This document shows, one piece after another, positions 36,062 to 46,900 of a stretch of 64,000 nt of DNA. Under the pieces are notes generated by a model that ran no database searches, was not told the DNA's origin, and worked only from the letters and a program-made list of their open reading frames with translations. The stretch is taken from assembly GCF_008831285.2 (NCBI RefSeq), contig NC_045138.2, positions 25,701,934-25,765,933 of the forward strand. The letters run 5' to 3'. Each line of letters starts with the position of its first letter. The first letter of the stretch is position 1. The translations under genes were made by a program, and so were the position numbers. This DNA is from Nymphaea colorata (Eukaryota > Streptophyta > Magnoliopsida > Nymphaeales > Nymphaeaceae).

Positions 36062-37755
36062 CTTGAATGCCTTCAGCAAATTCCGATGCAAAGCATTGGA
36101 GTATATAATACAAGCACGACATCGCATCCTGGGATTGCTGCATGACATCTGGTGATGGCCTTTCAGACTGGAACCATCTTCTAGTGCCTTGAGAAATCCA
36201 TTTCGACTCATATGTCGGAGCACGCCTCTTCCCCGCAACAATTCCGACAGTCCAAGCGAGAATTCAACTCCAGGGTGCCTAATCATAGAAAATGATATTC
36301 AAACTACACTGTGGACCGCCTGCCTGCAACACGATATTCTCCACAGAGCAACTAAGCCTCTGCTGCCTGTAAGAGGGGAAGAGAGAGAAGAGGAAAAGAG
36401 AAGATGGGGGAGAGGGTACGAGAGAGATAAAAGTTCCGGCTTGGGAAAGCGAAAGAGGGGCAAACCTATTTCCGGCGACCACTGCACCGGCGAGAGGGCA
36501 GAGGGGGCAGAAAGGGAGAGAGGGAGGGATCTGCAAAAACTTTTGAACGGGGCCCTCTCTGCCCCTTATGCCCTTAAACTTATATTGCTCGTATAGTCGT
36601 ATTGCCTTTTTCTGTTTTATAAATTTAGTAATTGATGTTCAAACAAAAATAAAAAAAAAATACAAAGAAAAATATAATATTTCATAAACGTGCTTCAAAT
36701 GTTCCCATTGCCAAACGTAGAAAAGCACATGTTTATTGAAGGAGAAGAGAAGGGTTCACGCCCTCCCAAATGCTCCTGGGTTAACATGAGTATCCGTCCT
36801 TAAATTTTTATTTAGGATAGCAACGAAGATATATACTTTTCTGAGTCCTCCAAATCTTAATGCCACCAATCTAATTTAGATGGTTCCAAACCCATAAATT
36901 AATGGATGACCAAGTTCACTTTAACGTTCATATGGAGTTTTGCGCAGGTCCAATTACATCCAGTACTCATTGGAAATTTGTGAACTTTTTCAAGTAATAG
37001 AAGTACTCTCGCTTACACAAAAAAGTATTTGATCATCAAAGCATAAGAATATCCTCTGAAGTCATCAAAATCAACTTTGAACGATTTATGATCTTTAGAA
37101 CACAATTGCCAAGCTATTTTAGATTCAACTTGCACCAGAGAGTTGAATCGTTGATGCCCAAAATCATTGAGCAATAAAACCTGAACATGGCAGCAAAAAA
37201 AGGTATCAGGTAATTGTTTGTGTTCTCCATATTTCGTTGATGTTTCTAGCCATGACATCCAACCAACGTCATTAGTGACCACAAAAGAAAAAGAACGATT
37301 TTCATCTGCCATATTTTTTCTTGCTAAATAGAAACTAAGTTCGAGTAACTCGACCTGCGCTCCAAGAAAACGGCGGGGAAAAATTTTCCGCTTCTTCCCG
37401 CTATGAATTCGTCATCCATGACCTCATCCGTCGACACAGACGTATGAAATATTCGTGTCCTTCTTATAATAGTGCTCTAATTTATGTGATCGCATTGACT
37501 GGAAGAATGGATGCGCCGCCGACCAACAAGAGATGACAGCTATCTGAAAGGCATAAATGAAAGGATGAATACTTGTAATATTTTTATGAGGTAATACTAA
37601 TGAAAAACTTGATAAACTATTTTTCCTTTGCTAGAAGACCCGTCCCTTCGAGTGATCCAAGTTGCGGCCCGACGTCTTTAAGACGCCACTTTCCAACCAC
37701 ATCCTCGACTGAAGCGCATCCTACCAGAGGGAGCGAGCGAGAGAGAGGAGAGACG
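36062..37755. other. Flank of the Copia insertion and promoter region of the fourth UGT
   Basis: 36062-36600 read on the minus strand looks like a pyrimidine-rich leader followed by an ATG frame (from 36286) that runs into the Copia; product unknown. 37130-37450 is weakly collinear with the other UGT promoters (CCCAAAATCATTGAGCAATAAA, AAACGGCGGG). The frame in phase with the UGT opens at 37600 but shows no homology before 37756. Confidence 0.5.
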
Positions 37756-39198
37756 ATGATGAAGGGGAGGGTGGTACTCTTTCCGACACCAGGAGCAGGG
37801 CACCTAGTCTCCATGATCGAGCTGGCAAAGCAGATTCTGCATCACACCCACAACTTATCCATCACCATTCTCGTCGTCCAACCTCCCTCCTCCGCTCCTT
37901 TTGCCCCTTCCTCCGTCATCTCCCAACACCAAGATGCGGTGGCAGCCTCCGGCCTCGACATCAATTTCATGGAGCTTCCCCAAGTTGCTCCTCCTGAAGT
38001 CGAAGGCCGGACGAGCTACCTAGCCTACATGGACAACCATAAGCCCGTTGTCTCCGAGGCACTCGCGGCGCTCCAGCAAACCACCATCATCCCTGCCTTT
38101 ATCGCCGACATGTTCTGCATCTCGTCGACGACTGCTTCTGTGGAGCTCGGCATCCCCACCTTCGTCTTCTTCACATCCGGAGCTACCACGCTTTGCCTCT
38201 TCCTTTACTTGCCGGAGATGGATCGAAGGTATGAACAGGACTTCAAAGACGTGACCGAGGCATTCGAGTTTCCCGGCTCGGTACAGCCGCTGCCTCTATC
38301 TGCCATGCCGAGTGTTTTGCAGACGAAGAAGGAAGAACCCTATCAGTGGTTCATGCGAAACGCCCATCTGTATTGTGGATTGGATGGAATACTGGTGAAC
38401 ACCTTCAACGAGTTGCAGCCACGAGCTATCGAGGCCTTCGCCGATGGACTCTGCTGCCCTGGAGCCCGAGCCCCGCCCGTGTATCCGGTCGGTCCATTGC
38501 TGAGTTTGGGCGCCGAGTCCGACTCGAACGACCACGATTGCATCAAGTGGCTCGACCAGCAGCCCCACTCATCCATCCTGTTCTTGTGCTTCGGCAGCAT
38601 GGGCGCCTTCCCAACCGAGCAGATTCACGAGATCTCTCGCGGGTTGGAACTCAGCGGCCAGCGATTCCTGTGGTCGATCCGGGTTCGGCCGAGCGAGCCG
38701 GGGCCTGGCTTTGTGGGTCTCTGTGATGCAGATTTGGACGAGGTGCTGCCGGATGGGTTCGTGGAGAGGACGAGAGAGCGCGGTCTGGTTTGGCCAAAGT
38801 GGGTGCCGCAGGTCGCCATTCTCTCGCACCCAGCGGTCGGTGGATTCGTGTCCCACTGTGGATGGAACTCGACCCTCGAGAGCATGTGGTTCGGCGTGCC
38901 CATGATCGCTTGGCCTCTGTACGCAGAACAGGGGATGAACGCGTTTGAGTTGGTGGACGTCTTGGGAGTGGGATTAGCGCTGAACAGAGAAGACGGCGAT
39001 GGCAGTAATGGGATGGTGAGAGCAGAGGAACTGGAGAGGGCGGCGAGGAGCTTGATAGAAGGTGAAGAAGGTAGAAAGGTCAGGGAGAAGATGAAGGAGA
39101 TGCAAGAGTTGGGGAGGAAAGCTGTAGAGGAAGGAGGGTCGTCCTACCTCAATTTGGCGACGTTGGTCGAAATCTGGTCTACCGGCGGCATTCGGTAA
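37756..39198 (+). CDS. UDP-glycosyltransferase, group E (UGT88-like)
   Basis: Second intact member of the array, single exon, 480 residues. Catalytic H16 in PGAGHLVSMIE, Asp D118 in FIADMFC, PSPG box at residues 349-392 with HCGWNS, Trp at box position 22 and the final Gln that usually indicates UDP-glucose use. I start at MMKGRVVLFP (ATG at 37756), which aligns with the starts of the other three copies; the frame is open 52 codons further upstream but that extension is low-complexity and not homologous. Most similar to the pseudogene at 27262 (shared EQDFKDVTE, CCPG and SDSN features). It lies just beyond the Copia insertion. Its 3' end carries a short duplication (39332-39359). Substrate not predictable; a phenolic acceptor is an inference from the family. 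Confidence 0.95.
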   Translation: MMKGRVVLFPTPGAGHLVSMIELAKQILHHTHNLSITILVVQPPSSAPFAPSSVISQHQDAVAASGLDINFMELPQVAPPEVEGRTSYLAYMDNHKPVVSEALAALQQTTIIPAFIADMFCISSTTASVELGIPTFVFFTSGATTLCLFLYLPEMDRRYEQDFKDVTEAFEFPGSVQPLPLSAMPSVLQTKKEEPYQWFMRNAHLYCGLDGILVNTFNELQPRAIEAFADGLCCPGARAPPVYPVGPLLSLGAESDSNDHDCIKWLDQQPHSSILFLCFGSMGAFPTEQIHEISRGLELSGQRFLWSIRVRPSEPGPGFVGLCDADLDEVLPDGFVERTRERGLVWPKWVPQVAILSHPAVGGFVSHCGWNSTLESMWFGVPMIAWPLYAEQGMNAFELVDVLGVGLALNREDGDGSNGMVRAEELERAARSLIEGEEGRKVREKMKEMQELGRKAVEEGGSSYLNLATLVEIWSTGGIR

Positions 39199-39359
39199 CT
39201 GCAGTTCCGGTAATCTTTCGGACAGTATTTTTGGGAGAGATATACGCGATCTCTTCACAACCTCTTAAACGTAATCGATCCAGACCATTTTTCGAAATTG
39301 TGTTTTTATTTTTCGAAATTGTGTTTCGAATTCTGGTCTACCGGCGGCATTCGGTAACT
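39173..39359 (+). repeat. 28-bp direct duplication of the UGT 3' end
   Basis: The last codons and stop of the UGT (39173-39200) recur exactly at 39332-39359, 159 bp downstream. Between them is a second small tandem pair (TTTTTCGAAATTGTGTTT at about 39289 and 39309). Sequence after the second copy, not the first, matches the 3' flank of the UGT at 20859 (CGCACTTTCGTTT, CGTTTCAGTAT), so about 159 bp was added behind the stop codon. Confidence 0.85.
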
Positions 39360-40745
39360 CGCACTTTCGTTTTCGTTTCAGTATGGTTCATTGTGCTTAG
39401 TTTGTTGTTTTCTTCGTTGGCTTTCTCTGCTGTTTTGAGTCTTTTGACGACGACTTGGGCCGTGCAGTAGGGACGTCATGGTAAAGAACTCGAATGAGGG
39501 TGAAACTTAATTATCTTAGGATGTAAAACGAGTGAACCTTGCCTGAAGTGGCGTTTGACAGCCGGTAAAATTTCGTCCTGTATGTTGCTTCTTTGATGTA
39601 GAGCATCCAGAAGGAATAATTGGATGCTTCTGGTTCTACTCTCTAATTTTTGAGCCACAAACGTTCAAGGGTGGGTGAAATGTGGCTGAAAAAAGTACTC
39701 CAATTTGTTGTTGCACTATTGCACCGTAAGAATAACCTTCACGTGAACCAGTAGTCCCATCAAACGCCCGTTCAGTTGCCGGGAACCCGAACGGACATCT
39801 AATTCCCGGCGTTTTGTATGACTGAAATCGAGCGTGCTCTAATTAGAAAGTAAAGATGAAAGGTCTCATTTTCAAGATACGTAAACTTGGCATTTCAATT
39901 GATATGTTGTCTGGATTCTCAAATCAAGGACCTGACGGTTCCTTTCTGATCGCCTGCATCCAAAAACACCGGGAAGAAAAAAAAAGAAAAAGAAAAGAAG
40001 ACAAAAGAACGAAGAAAATAGTTAGTAGATCTGATGTGAAATAGCTCTGCTTAGCAAGACAGAAAATCTGTCCGAAATCATTGGCCTATAAAGTCAAGGA
40101 TTGGATCTTTAGGACCCAGAAGTGATAGGCAGTTGACCAACATATTTGTGCCAAGTTCTCCTTGATTGCTGGCCAAAACATTCTTCCTTTTCTTCAATTA
40201 GTTTCACAAATTCACTTTTGCATGGATCGGATTCAGGTAACATATGAACTTGAATCGGAAAAAACTTCAAAAATGGATTTAAAAATCAGATAGAGTTCTC
40301 ATTAAAAAATGACATCTGATCAGGTTCAGGTATGTAATTCAAATTTAAATTCAGATTTTGTTTTAAACAAATATCTCATATATCCAATTTTCACACATTT
40401 TGAATGTGGGTTTTAGCATATAATATGTGGTTTCATTTTAAAGTTCAGATCCAAATATGGTGTATAATTTTCCTCATTCACGTTCAAATGTGAAGGTGAA
40501 TATAGACATGGGAACATCCAACAAATCAAATATGGTAAAGGGTAATACGATTCAGGTCGGATCCATTCACATCTCTAACCAGCGGCAAAATAAGTGTGCT
40601 ATCACTGAATCATTTTCAAGTTCATCAAAGTATTTCCCCGTCATTTTTCATTTTAAAGTTACAACAGCCACCAAATGAGGAAATTGAGTTGCGTGCGCAG
40701 ACCAAATGACGAGATTGAATTAAGTACACACAAAGGAAAGCGGCC
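39360..40745. other. Intergenic, no gene seen
   Basis: 3' flank of the fourth UGT, then AT-rich DNA without a supported gene. The short frames at 39856-40044 and 40457-40678 have no recognisable domain. Confidence 0.5.
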
Positions 40746-40749
40746 ACCC

Positions 40750-41371
40750 TTATCCTGCCTTTGTCAATTCCTGTGCTAGCAAAGCCAAGTTTCCAAAAGA
40801 GGACCCTCCTTCATTTACTGCTTTTCTAGCCAATGCTTTCATTTTATTCATGTCGTCCCTCACTTTCTTCCCTTCTTCGCCGCCAGCCATTAAGTTCCTC
40901 AAAACCTTCTGCAACTCCTCCCCTTTGACCAGGGCATCATCTTCCTCGCCTTTCTTGCTCACCCATCATGGCAGACAGGGCTCTGGTCTCCAAGTCATGG
41001 AAGGTGTTGGATAAGATCCCCATGGCCTCCAAGTAGAGGAGGGAGCTGTCGAGGAACCAAGTGTACTGGGGAGTCCCCTTGCGACGAAGCGGAAGGGGAA
41101 GATCCAGTGGGTGCAGAGGGTCCAAACCTGGAACTTCGATCTTCGCAGTCAAGTCCTCAAAATTCGATTCGAATCGGCTGTGCAGGGCAGGGAGATGGAG
41201 GAGGAGGGAGAGGGCAGCTGCACTGGCAGGGAAGAAGACGTAGGCAGTGGGGAGCAAGACGACGGTACTGGTCTTCATGGCCTGGCGGCTGCTGCTCCTG
41301 CTCATCCTTGCGAATTTCTCCTCCTCCCCCTGTTTCCCTGCCAAGCCAAGATGAATGTGGCCACTTTCCAA
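40750..41371 (-). pseudogene. Rearranged UGT relic lacking the PSPG box
   Basis: Reading the minus strand, 41290-40985 encodes a middle UGT segment (YVFFPASAAALSLLLHLPAL, FEDLTAKIEVPGLDPL, GILSNTFHDLETRAL), aligning with the same region of group E UGTs. At about 40965 the frame changes and the extreme C-terminus follows (VKGEELQKVLRNLMAGGEEGKKVR, then GGSSFGNLALLAQEL and a stop at 40750). About 200 residues between, including the whole donor-binding box, are missing, and so is the N-terminal third. Only distantly related to the four plus-strand copies (closer in feel to UGT71/72), so it is not part of their recent duplication. (Motifs are given in parts.). Confidence 0.82.
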
Positions 41372-43600
41372 GTACCATTAATGGAAGACCAAAATTATCG
41401 TTTTTGTGCACAAGAAATTTCTTGGATCAAACATTGGCTAGAATTCTTTGCCTGTGTGAGACTTTGATGGGAGTGCATGGACTCCAGTACATGACTCTTG
41501 GAATTCTGACTAAGCTTTAATTATCAAGTTGCATTATGAATTTAACTTGGATTCCGATGAAAATTATAACTCGCTGTTGTTTTCATATTCAAGTATATGT
41601 ATGATGTTAACTGTACCTGTGGATCTCAAATTTAGAAGAACATTTTTTATTTTGCAGAAAACGTACCTGTTAACATTGCTTTTGAAACGATACACATGAT
41701 GAATCAAGTTGAACATCTTAATTCAGGTCTCAACTCTTTCATTTTAGCCTGAGCTTCTTACGCCTATGTCGTTGTTGAAGCACACCCAAGTTTCCTTCCA
41801 TAAAACCGAGGGTGTGTTCAATGAGTCATTCAACTCGAACTCTCGACACGAACTTGCTTGCTAAGGAATGAACTCGCATAGTTTCGCTCTTTAATAAAAA
41901 AAAATCTTGGATCCATCCCTGGATGTCAAGTACTATCGTATAAGAGGGATGCACATCGGCTGTATATATGATTCTGTGCTATTGTTGAGGACCCATCTTT
42001 TTCCAAAGTTTGGTCACGTTGGACGGAAATCCCAACCTGCTATCTATGTCACTAGTGCAGGTGCGGGTGCGGTAACGGCACATTTTAAGAAATTTAAGTG
42101 CGATGGTGCGGTGATGATATTTTATTATTATTTTTAAATTTATTATATATATATAATAGAATAGGCATATTATTATAATTTAATTATTAATGTATATAAC
42201 ATACTTGAATAATTGTATTGCATAAAAAAATATCAAAACAACATATATTATATAAGTAATTTAATAACATGGTGAATAATTGTATTGCATAAAAAAATAT
42301 CAAAACAACATATATTATATAAGTAATTTAATAACATGGGATTCTAACTGGGCTTGGGTGTGAGTCGGAATCGCACCTATGTCCGGAATCGCACCTATGT
42401 CCGGTATGCACCCGACTCGATGTGGATTCTAGTGCAACAATAAAATAAAAGAGTCTGGTGACTTAGCCTGTTAGTGGATATGGTTCAACCTCATCCATGA
42501 GCAAAATTATGTACGGGGAAAGAAGCCCTAAAATTTCGCCGGTCTGAAATTTAAAACAACAAAAAAAAAATCTCCTATACTAATGTTAAGACCAAAATAG
42601 GGTCCAATCTCATTATGTTCTTACAAGTAATACTTGGCGAAAGATTGTGCCAGCTAAAATGGTGATGATAATAATATCGAGATATTCTTGGATTCCATAC
42701 GTTTGGCGCCTTCGTGTTCAGTGAATTACATGTTTTATGCCGTTTTTGGCGCAACTGCTTGTTAAATGTGAAATTCCAATTTCAAAATTCAGCCACAAAA
42801 TGAATGCTGCCATTAATGATCTTGATTCTTTCTTGGATCTTGGGCGGAAAACTCTTCTTTGTAATTTCACAATCTGAATTTATGTCAGATCCATTCCCCC
42901 TCTGAGTTAGACCACTGTGGTAGAGGATAGAAACACGTGAGTTTTGCCAGATGAAATAAACAAATAGTTTTGCACCCCAATTCCAGTTTAAACACTTTGA
43001 TCGTGTGAAGAAAGTGAAAAAAAAAAAGGATGTGTTTGATGACTGGATAACAAATCTGAGGTGTTCTGGCGTCTCAGCACTATACAATACCCTTTCAAAC
43101 ACGAATATGTTCTCCTAGTTTAACACAATTGTGTACAACTTTTGTGGATTTTCAGTTTCTCATTAACAAAGAATCAGATAATAGTTTTATAAATAATCTC
43201 CAAAGGGTGTAACATAGCTGATCAAGTTGGTAATGACATTTTACCAATTTGATTTTCATAAGCCTTATACTTCCGTGAAATAAGAAATACAGATAATATC
43301 AAGATGAAGGTATATAGTCCCGAACTAAACACACACACAGCCTTGAATTCTGGGGGTAAGGAGAAATGAGGAGGATGAATTTGGCTTCTTTTTCATTTTT
43401 TTTCATGCGGGTAGTAATCTATCATTCTCTAAGTGTAAAATTTTTTAACAAAATTTAAAGACAAAAAGTTTTCTAGATACAAGAAAAAACCAAAAACCAC
43501 AAAAATAAAATAAAAATAACCAATTATACAAGCCAAGCTCAAGTTAGTGTATGCCGTTAATTCACTTGACTAGATTAGTGGGGTTTTATACAAGGTAGAA
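41372..43600. other. Intergenic with local tandem repeats
   Basis: No supported gene. Contains a 67-bp tandem duplication (annotated) and an exact 18-bp direct duplication CGGAATCGCACCTATGTC at 42366-42401. Confidence 0.5.
42207..42340. repeat. 67-bp tandem duplication
   Basis: Two adjacent near-identical units starting GAATAATTGTATTGC at 42207 and 42274; AT-rich, intergenic. Confidence 0.92.
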
Positions 43601-43719
43601 CGTGTATGGCCTCCGGGTTTGGTTATTGGACCCGCACAGCAGTCGGCCTTCAATGGGAAAAGGCATCCGCGGGTAACGCGTTCGGGGCAATAGGGTCCGA
43701 ACCCGCTCATCGAAAATTA

Positions 43720-43730
43720 TAGCCGTTACG
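43720..43730 (-). promoter_or_regulatory. MSA-like element upstream of TPX2 (distal)
   Basis: CGTAACGGCTA on the minus strand matches the mitosis-specific activator consensus YCYAACGGYYA at 10 of 11 positions. MYB3R factors bind such sites in plant G2/M genes. It lies 220 bases before the TPX2 ATG. Confidence 0.55.
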
Positions 43731-43762
43731 TCCACAGGTCAGCGTACTCTTTCAAATATTGG

Positions 43763-43773
43763 TGACCGTTGAG
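43763..43773 (-). promoter_or_regulatory. MSA-like element upstream of TPX2 (proximal)
   Basis: CTCAACGGTCA on the minus strand matches YCYAACGGYYA at 10 of 11 positions, 177 bases before the ATG. Paired MSA sites close to the start are usual in G2/M-expressed plant genes, which suits a spindle factor. Confidence 0.6.
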
Positions 43774-43949
43774 ATCCGAACGTTACATCCCCATGCCGGA
43801 TCAAAATACGCTCTTCGCTTCTGTCTGCAAGAATTGATTATTCTTCTTCTTCCATTTTCCTCCGTAGTTGTTCCTCTCATCCTCCACAGCTAGCCCCCCA
43901 TCCTCTCTACGTCCCGTAGAAATCTTGTTGCTTTGGCTCTCTAAACGGA

Positions 43950-46900
43950 ATGATGGAAGCGTCGAGCGAGGTGGAATGCCTCCATCCTCTCCAGATTGAT
44001 GAGATATACGAATTTTCTGCTCCTAGGTTCTTCGATTTCATTGTCGGTGAGACAGAAGAGGAGATCCGTGCAGCCCAGCAGTGGTTTGAAGTGACCCGTA
44101 GCTATGCGCCTTCACGTATGTTCTTGTTCTTCTCGTCTTCTTCCCCCATTCTGTTGCTCATTTCCATTGGTTTGTGGTCATTCTCTTTCGTTCTCAGCCT
44201 CCACCATCTGTCTTGTTTATTCTCTTCACAATCAAGAAATCTCTGTTTGTTCTCTTGTTCAATAGGAGGCTCTTTTTCTTTCTTCCCCTAGTTTTACTCG
44301 ATGTGTCTGGTTCATGGAAAATGGCATTTGAAAAGAAGGGCTTCTTGTTGTTGGGAAACTGAATCCGGTTCTTGCTACTACTAGTGACACTCATCTCAGC
44401 CACTGCCTGCCCACTGCAATTATCCATCATTTCTCTCTCTCCCAAATTGGAAATTGTTATGAGGGGCTTCATTTCTCCGAGGCCGAGAGAAATAAATTTT
44501 GGAATTGGGAACGACTTTGTTCTTGGCCTATTAAGGGGCTATGATGTATCAGCCTCCTTTCTCTTCTGAACTTAGAGGGCTCCTGCTAGTCTTTGGCGTT
44601 CGGAGCTTTTTATGCTTTGGGGATCTAGTAGTGTCCACGCTATAAGCTATCTTCCCTTTTATCAAGTTACAGTCAGCATATTGGTCTTTTTTTTTCCTCT
44701 CTTCATGATTGGGGTCTTGGCTGCTTAGAGTCTGATGGGATTTACCTGTGCTCGGTCTTCAGCATTCATGTTGCGAATCAAGACAAGCAGGAAGGTGGAT
44801 ATGGATAGCACTTGCAATTTCCAAGAAACGGAGGAGTTACTTCCGGTAACTCGCATCTCCTTTTTTTTTTGTTATTAAATTCATAGAATGATGCTCTGTA
44901 TACTTTGCTTCTTTTCCTGCACGTGCATCGTCAAGAATCAGAACATTCGTGTTTCTAATTCACAGGCAAAGATGGCTACAGAGACCAGAGAAGCAAATCT
45001 GCCAAAAAGTGATTCTAGGTGAGTCGGTCTTATGGGTTTTTAACTCACGGGTATCTTTTAGACTAATCATTTTCTGTATATCTGAAATAAACGATCTCCT
45101 GTTATACCTTCTCAGGATTCCAGAAGAGAAGCTTACCGAGTCAGAAACTGTAGGTAAAGTTGGTGATGGACGACGTGCTGAAACAAGAGAGAACCAGGTT
45201 AACTAAAATTTAACAGTATAAATGAATCTTAATTTTTGCAATGGTTAAACTTCGAGAGTTTAATTTTTTGTTGTCTTCATTTTATATAGTTGGCTGCATC
45301 TGAATCTTCCGCCCAACCTGGTCGCATTCTTCAGAACGCAGATAGGTATGCTCTCAATCATCATAATGGCAGGAAATCTTTTGAAATAGGTTCCTCACTT
45401 TTCAGTTGTTGACAGTAATGACACTAACTTTGGTTGGTCGTACTGCAGTTCTACCATCGAGAAATCAGCTACGAAGAAACCAATTAAACCAACTGACGGT
45501 ATGAATTTAATTCATGATATTCACTTTTTGCGAAGGAGTTGACAACTATGTCTGCCATGAGGAAATAAGATAAATAAGATAACCTGGCATGGAATGGAAA
45601 ATCTGCGAACATCCTAGCTTCTTCGAATTCCATGGAAATAATTTACCGTGTCCAGCTTCCCTTATGGTTCTCTTTCGACTCAAAAATGTATGTATTATTT
45701 ATGTTTCATGTGCAGAAATTGGTGCGGGGACTCCCAAAGCACAAATTATGTCTTCCAAAAATGGGCACGTTCATAGCTGCAAGAATCCAACAGCCAAAAT
45801 GAAACTACAAAAGCCCTCTACTGCAACGAAGTTAACTAAACAAACACCAATGTCACAAGCAAGAACTACCAAGGGGAGCGCTTTGAGGTTGTTTTCATTA
45901 ATCGACAACAATCGATCCGGAAAAATGTTGCAACTGTGGTATCATGCTTACCTGTTCTTATATGTTTGCCAGATTGCCTGCTAGTGCACTTAAGAATTCA
46001 GCAAATATTGACATCAAACAAGAAAATCAAGCGATCAAGAGGCAAAAGCTTGATGGGGGAAGATCAAGACAGGTATCCCTACAACCTGGCCATCCCTTCA
46101 TCAATTCAGTTTTTTGTTGGCAGGATAGTGTGTAAAATTCTTGCTATGGCGCCAAAATTTTTTCAGATTCTTAATGTCAAAGAACGGGTTTTGCATCATA
46201 AGTCTGAAGCTGTGGCTTCAAAAGAAAAAGCAGCAAACGGGCAAGCAACTAGAACCTGCAGGGAAAAGAGATACGAGTTAACCGTCAAAAAGGTAGCTTC
46301 ACTGCTGTTTTGCTTTTTGTACAAACAGGACCTTGATTTTTAACTTCCTCATGCCAAATAATTATCGTTGCTTTCAGGAAATAAATCCTTTTGTTTCAGC
46401 AGCAGAATTGGTGAATAAATTCCATTCAAGAACGAGAGAACTGGAAATCTCACAGCACAGATCCCTCTCACATGTACCGAGATTATTACCCTATTTGAAC
46501 CATTTGCGTTTGCTTGTTCTCGTCTTTCTGTTTTCTATAATTCCTGAAATTGGAATTCAGGCGGTTTGTAATGTTCCTTTTTTTTATTTTTTTTATACTT
46601 CATAGGATGATGCTGCGTCCATGACCCATCGCAAGCCTCCATTAGCATTGACACAACCAAAGGAACCCGAATTCTTGACAGCTCGACGGGTTCGGCCTGT
46701 AAAAGTAAAGAGTTCTGCTGAACTGGAAGAAGAAATGCTTGCAAACATTCCCAAGTTCAAAGCAAGACCAGTAAACAAGAAGGTTTTTATCCCCATTCTA
46801 CCAGCAATCGATTCTCTTTTTCTTACCAAACGGAATTGCTGAACATTATCGCGTCCATATGAAACTGAACAGATCCTGGAAGCCCGTAGTCTGCCGGTCC

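Noticed and set aside
37600-37755. 52-codon N-terminal extension of the fourth UGT
   Set aside because: Not homologous to any UGT and not present in the other copies, all of which start at the equivalent of 37756.
43944-43948. Third AACGG core just before the TPX2 start as an MSA element
   Set aside because: Only the five-base core matches, the flanks do not fit the consensus, and the position is probably within the leader.
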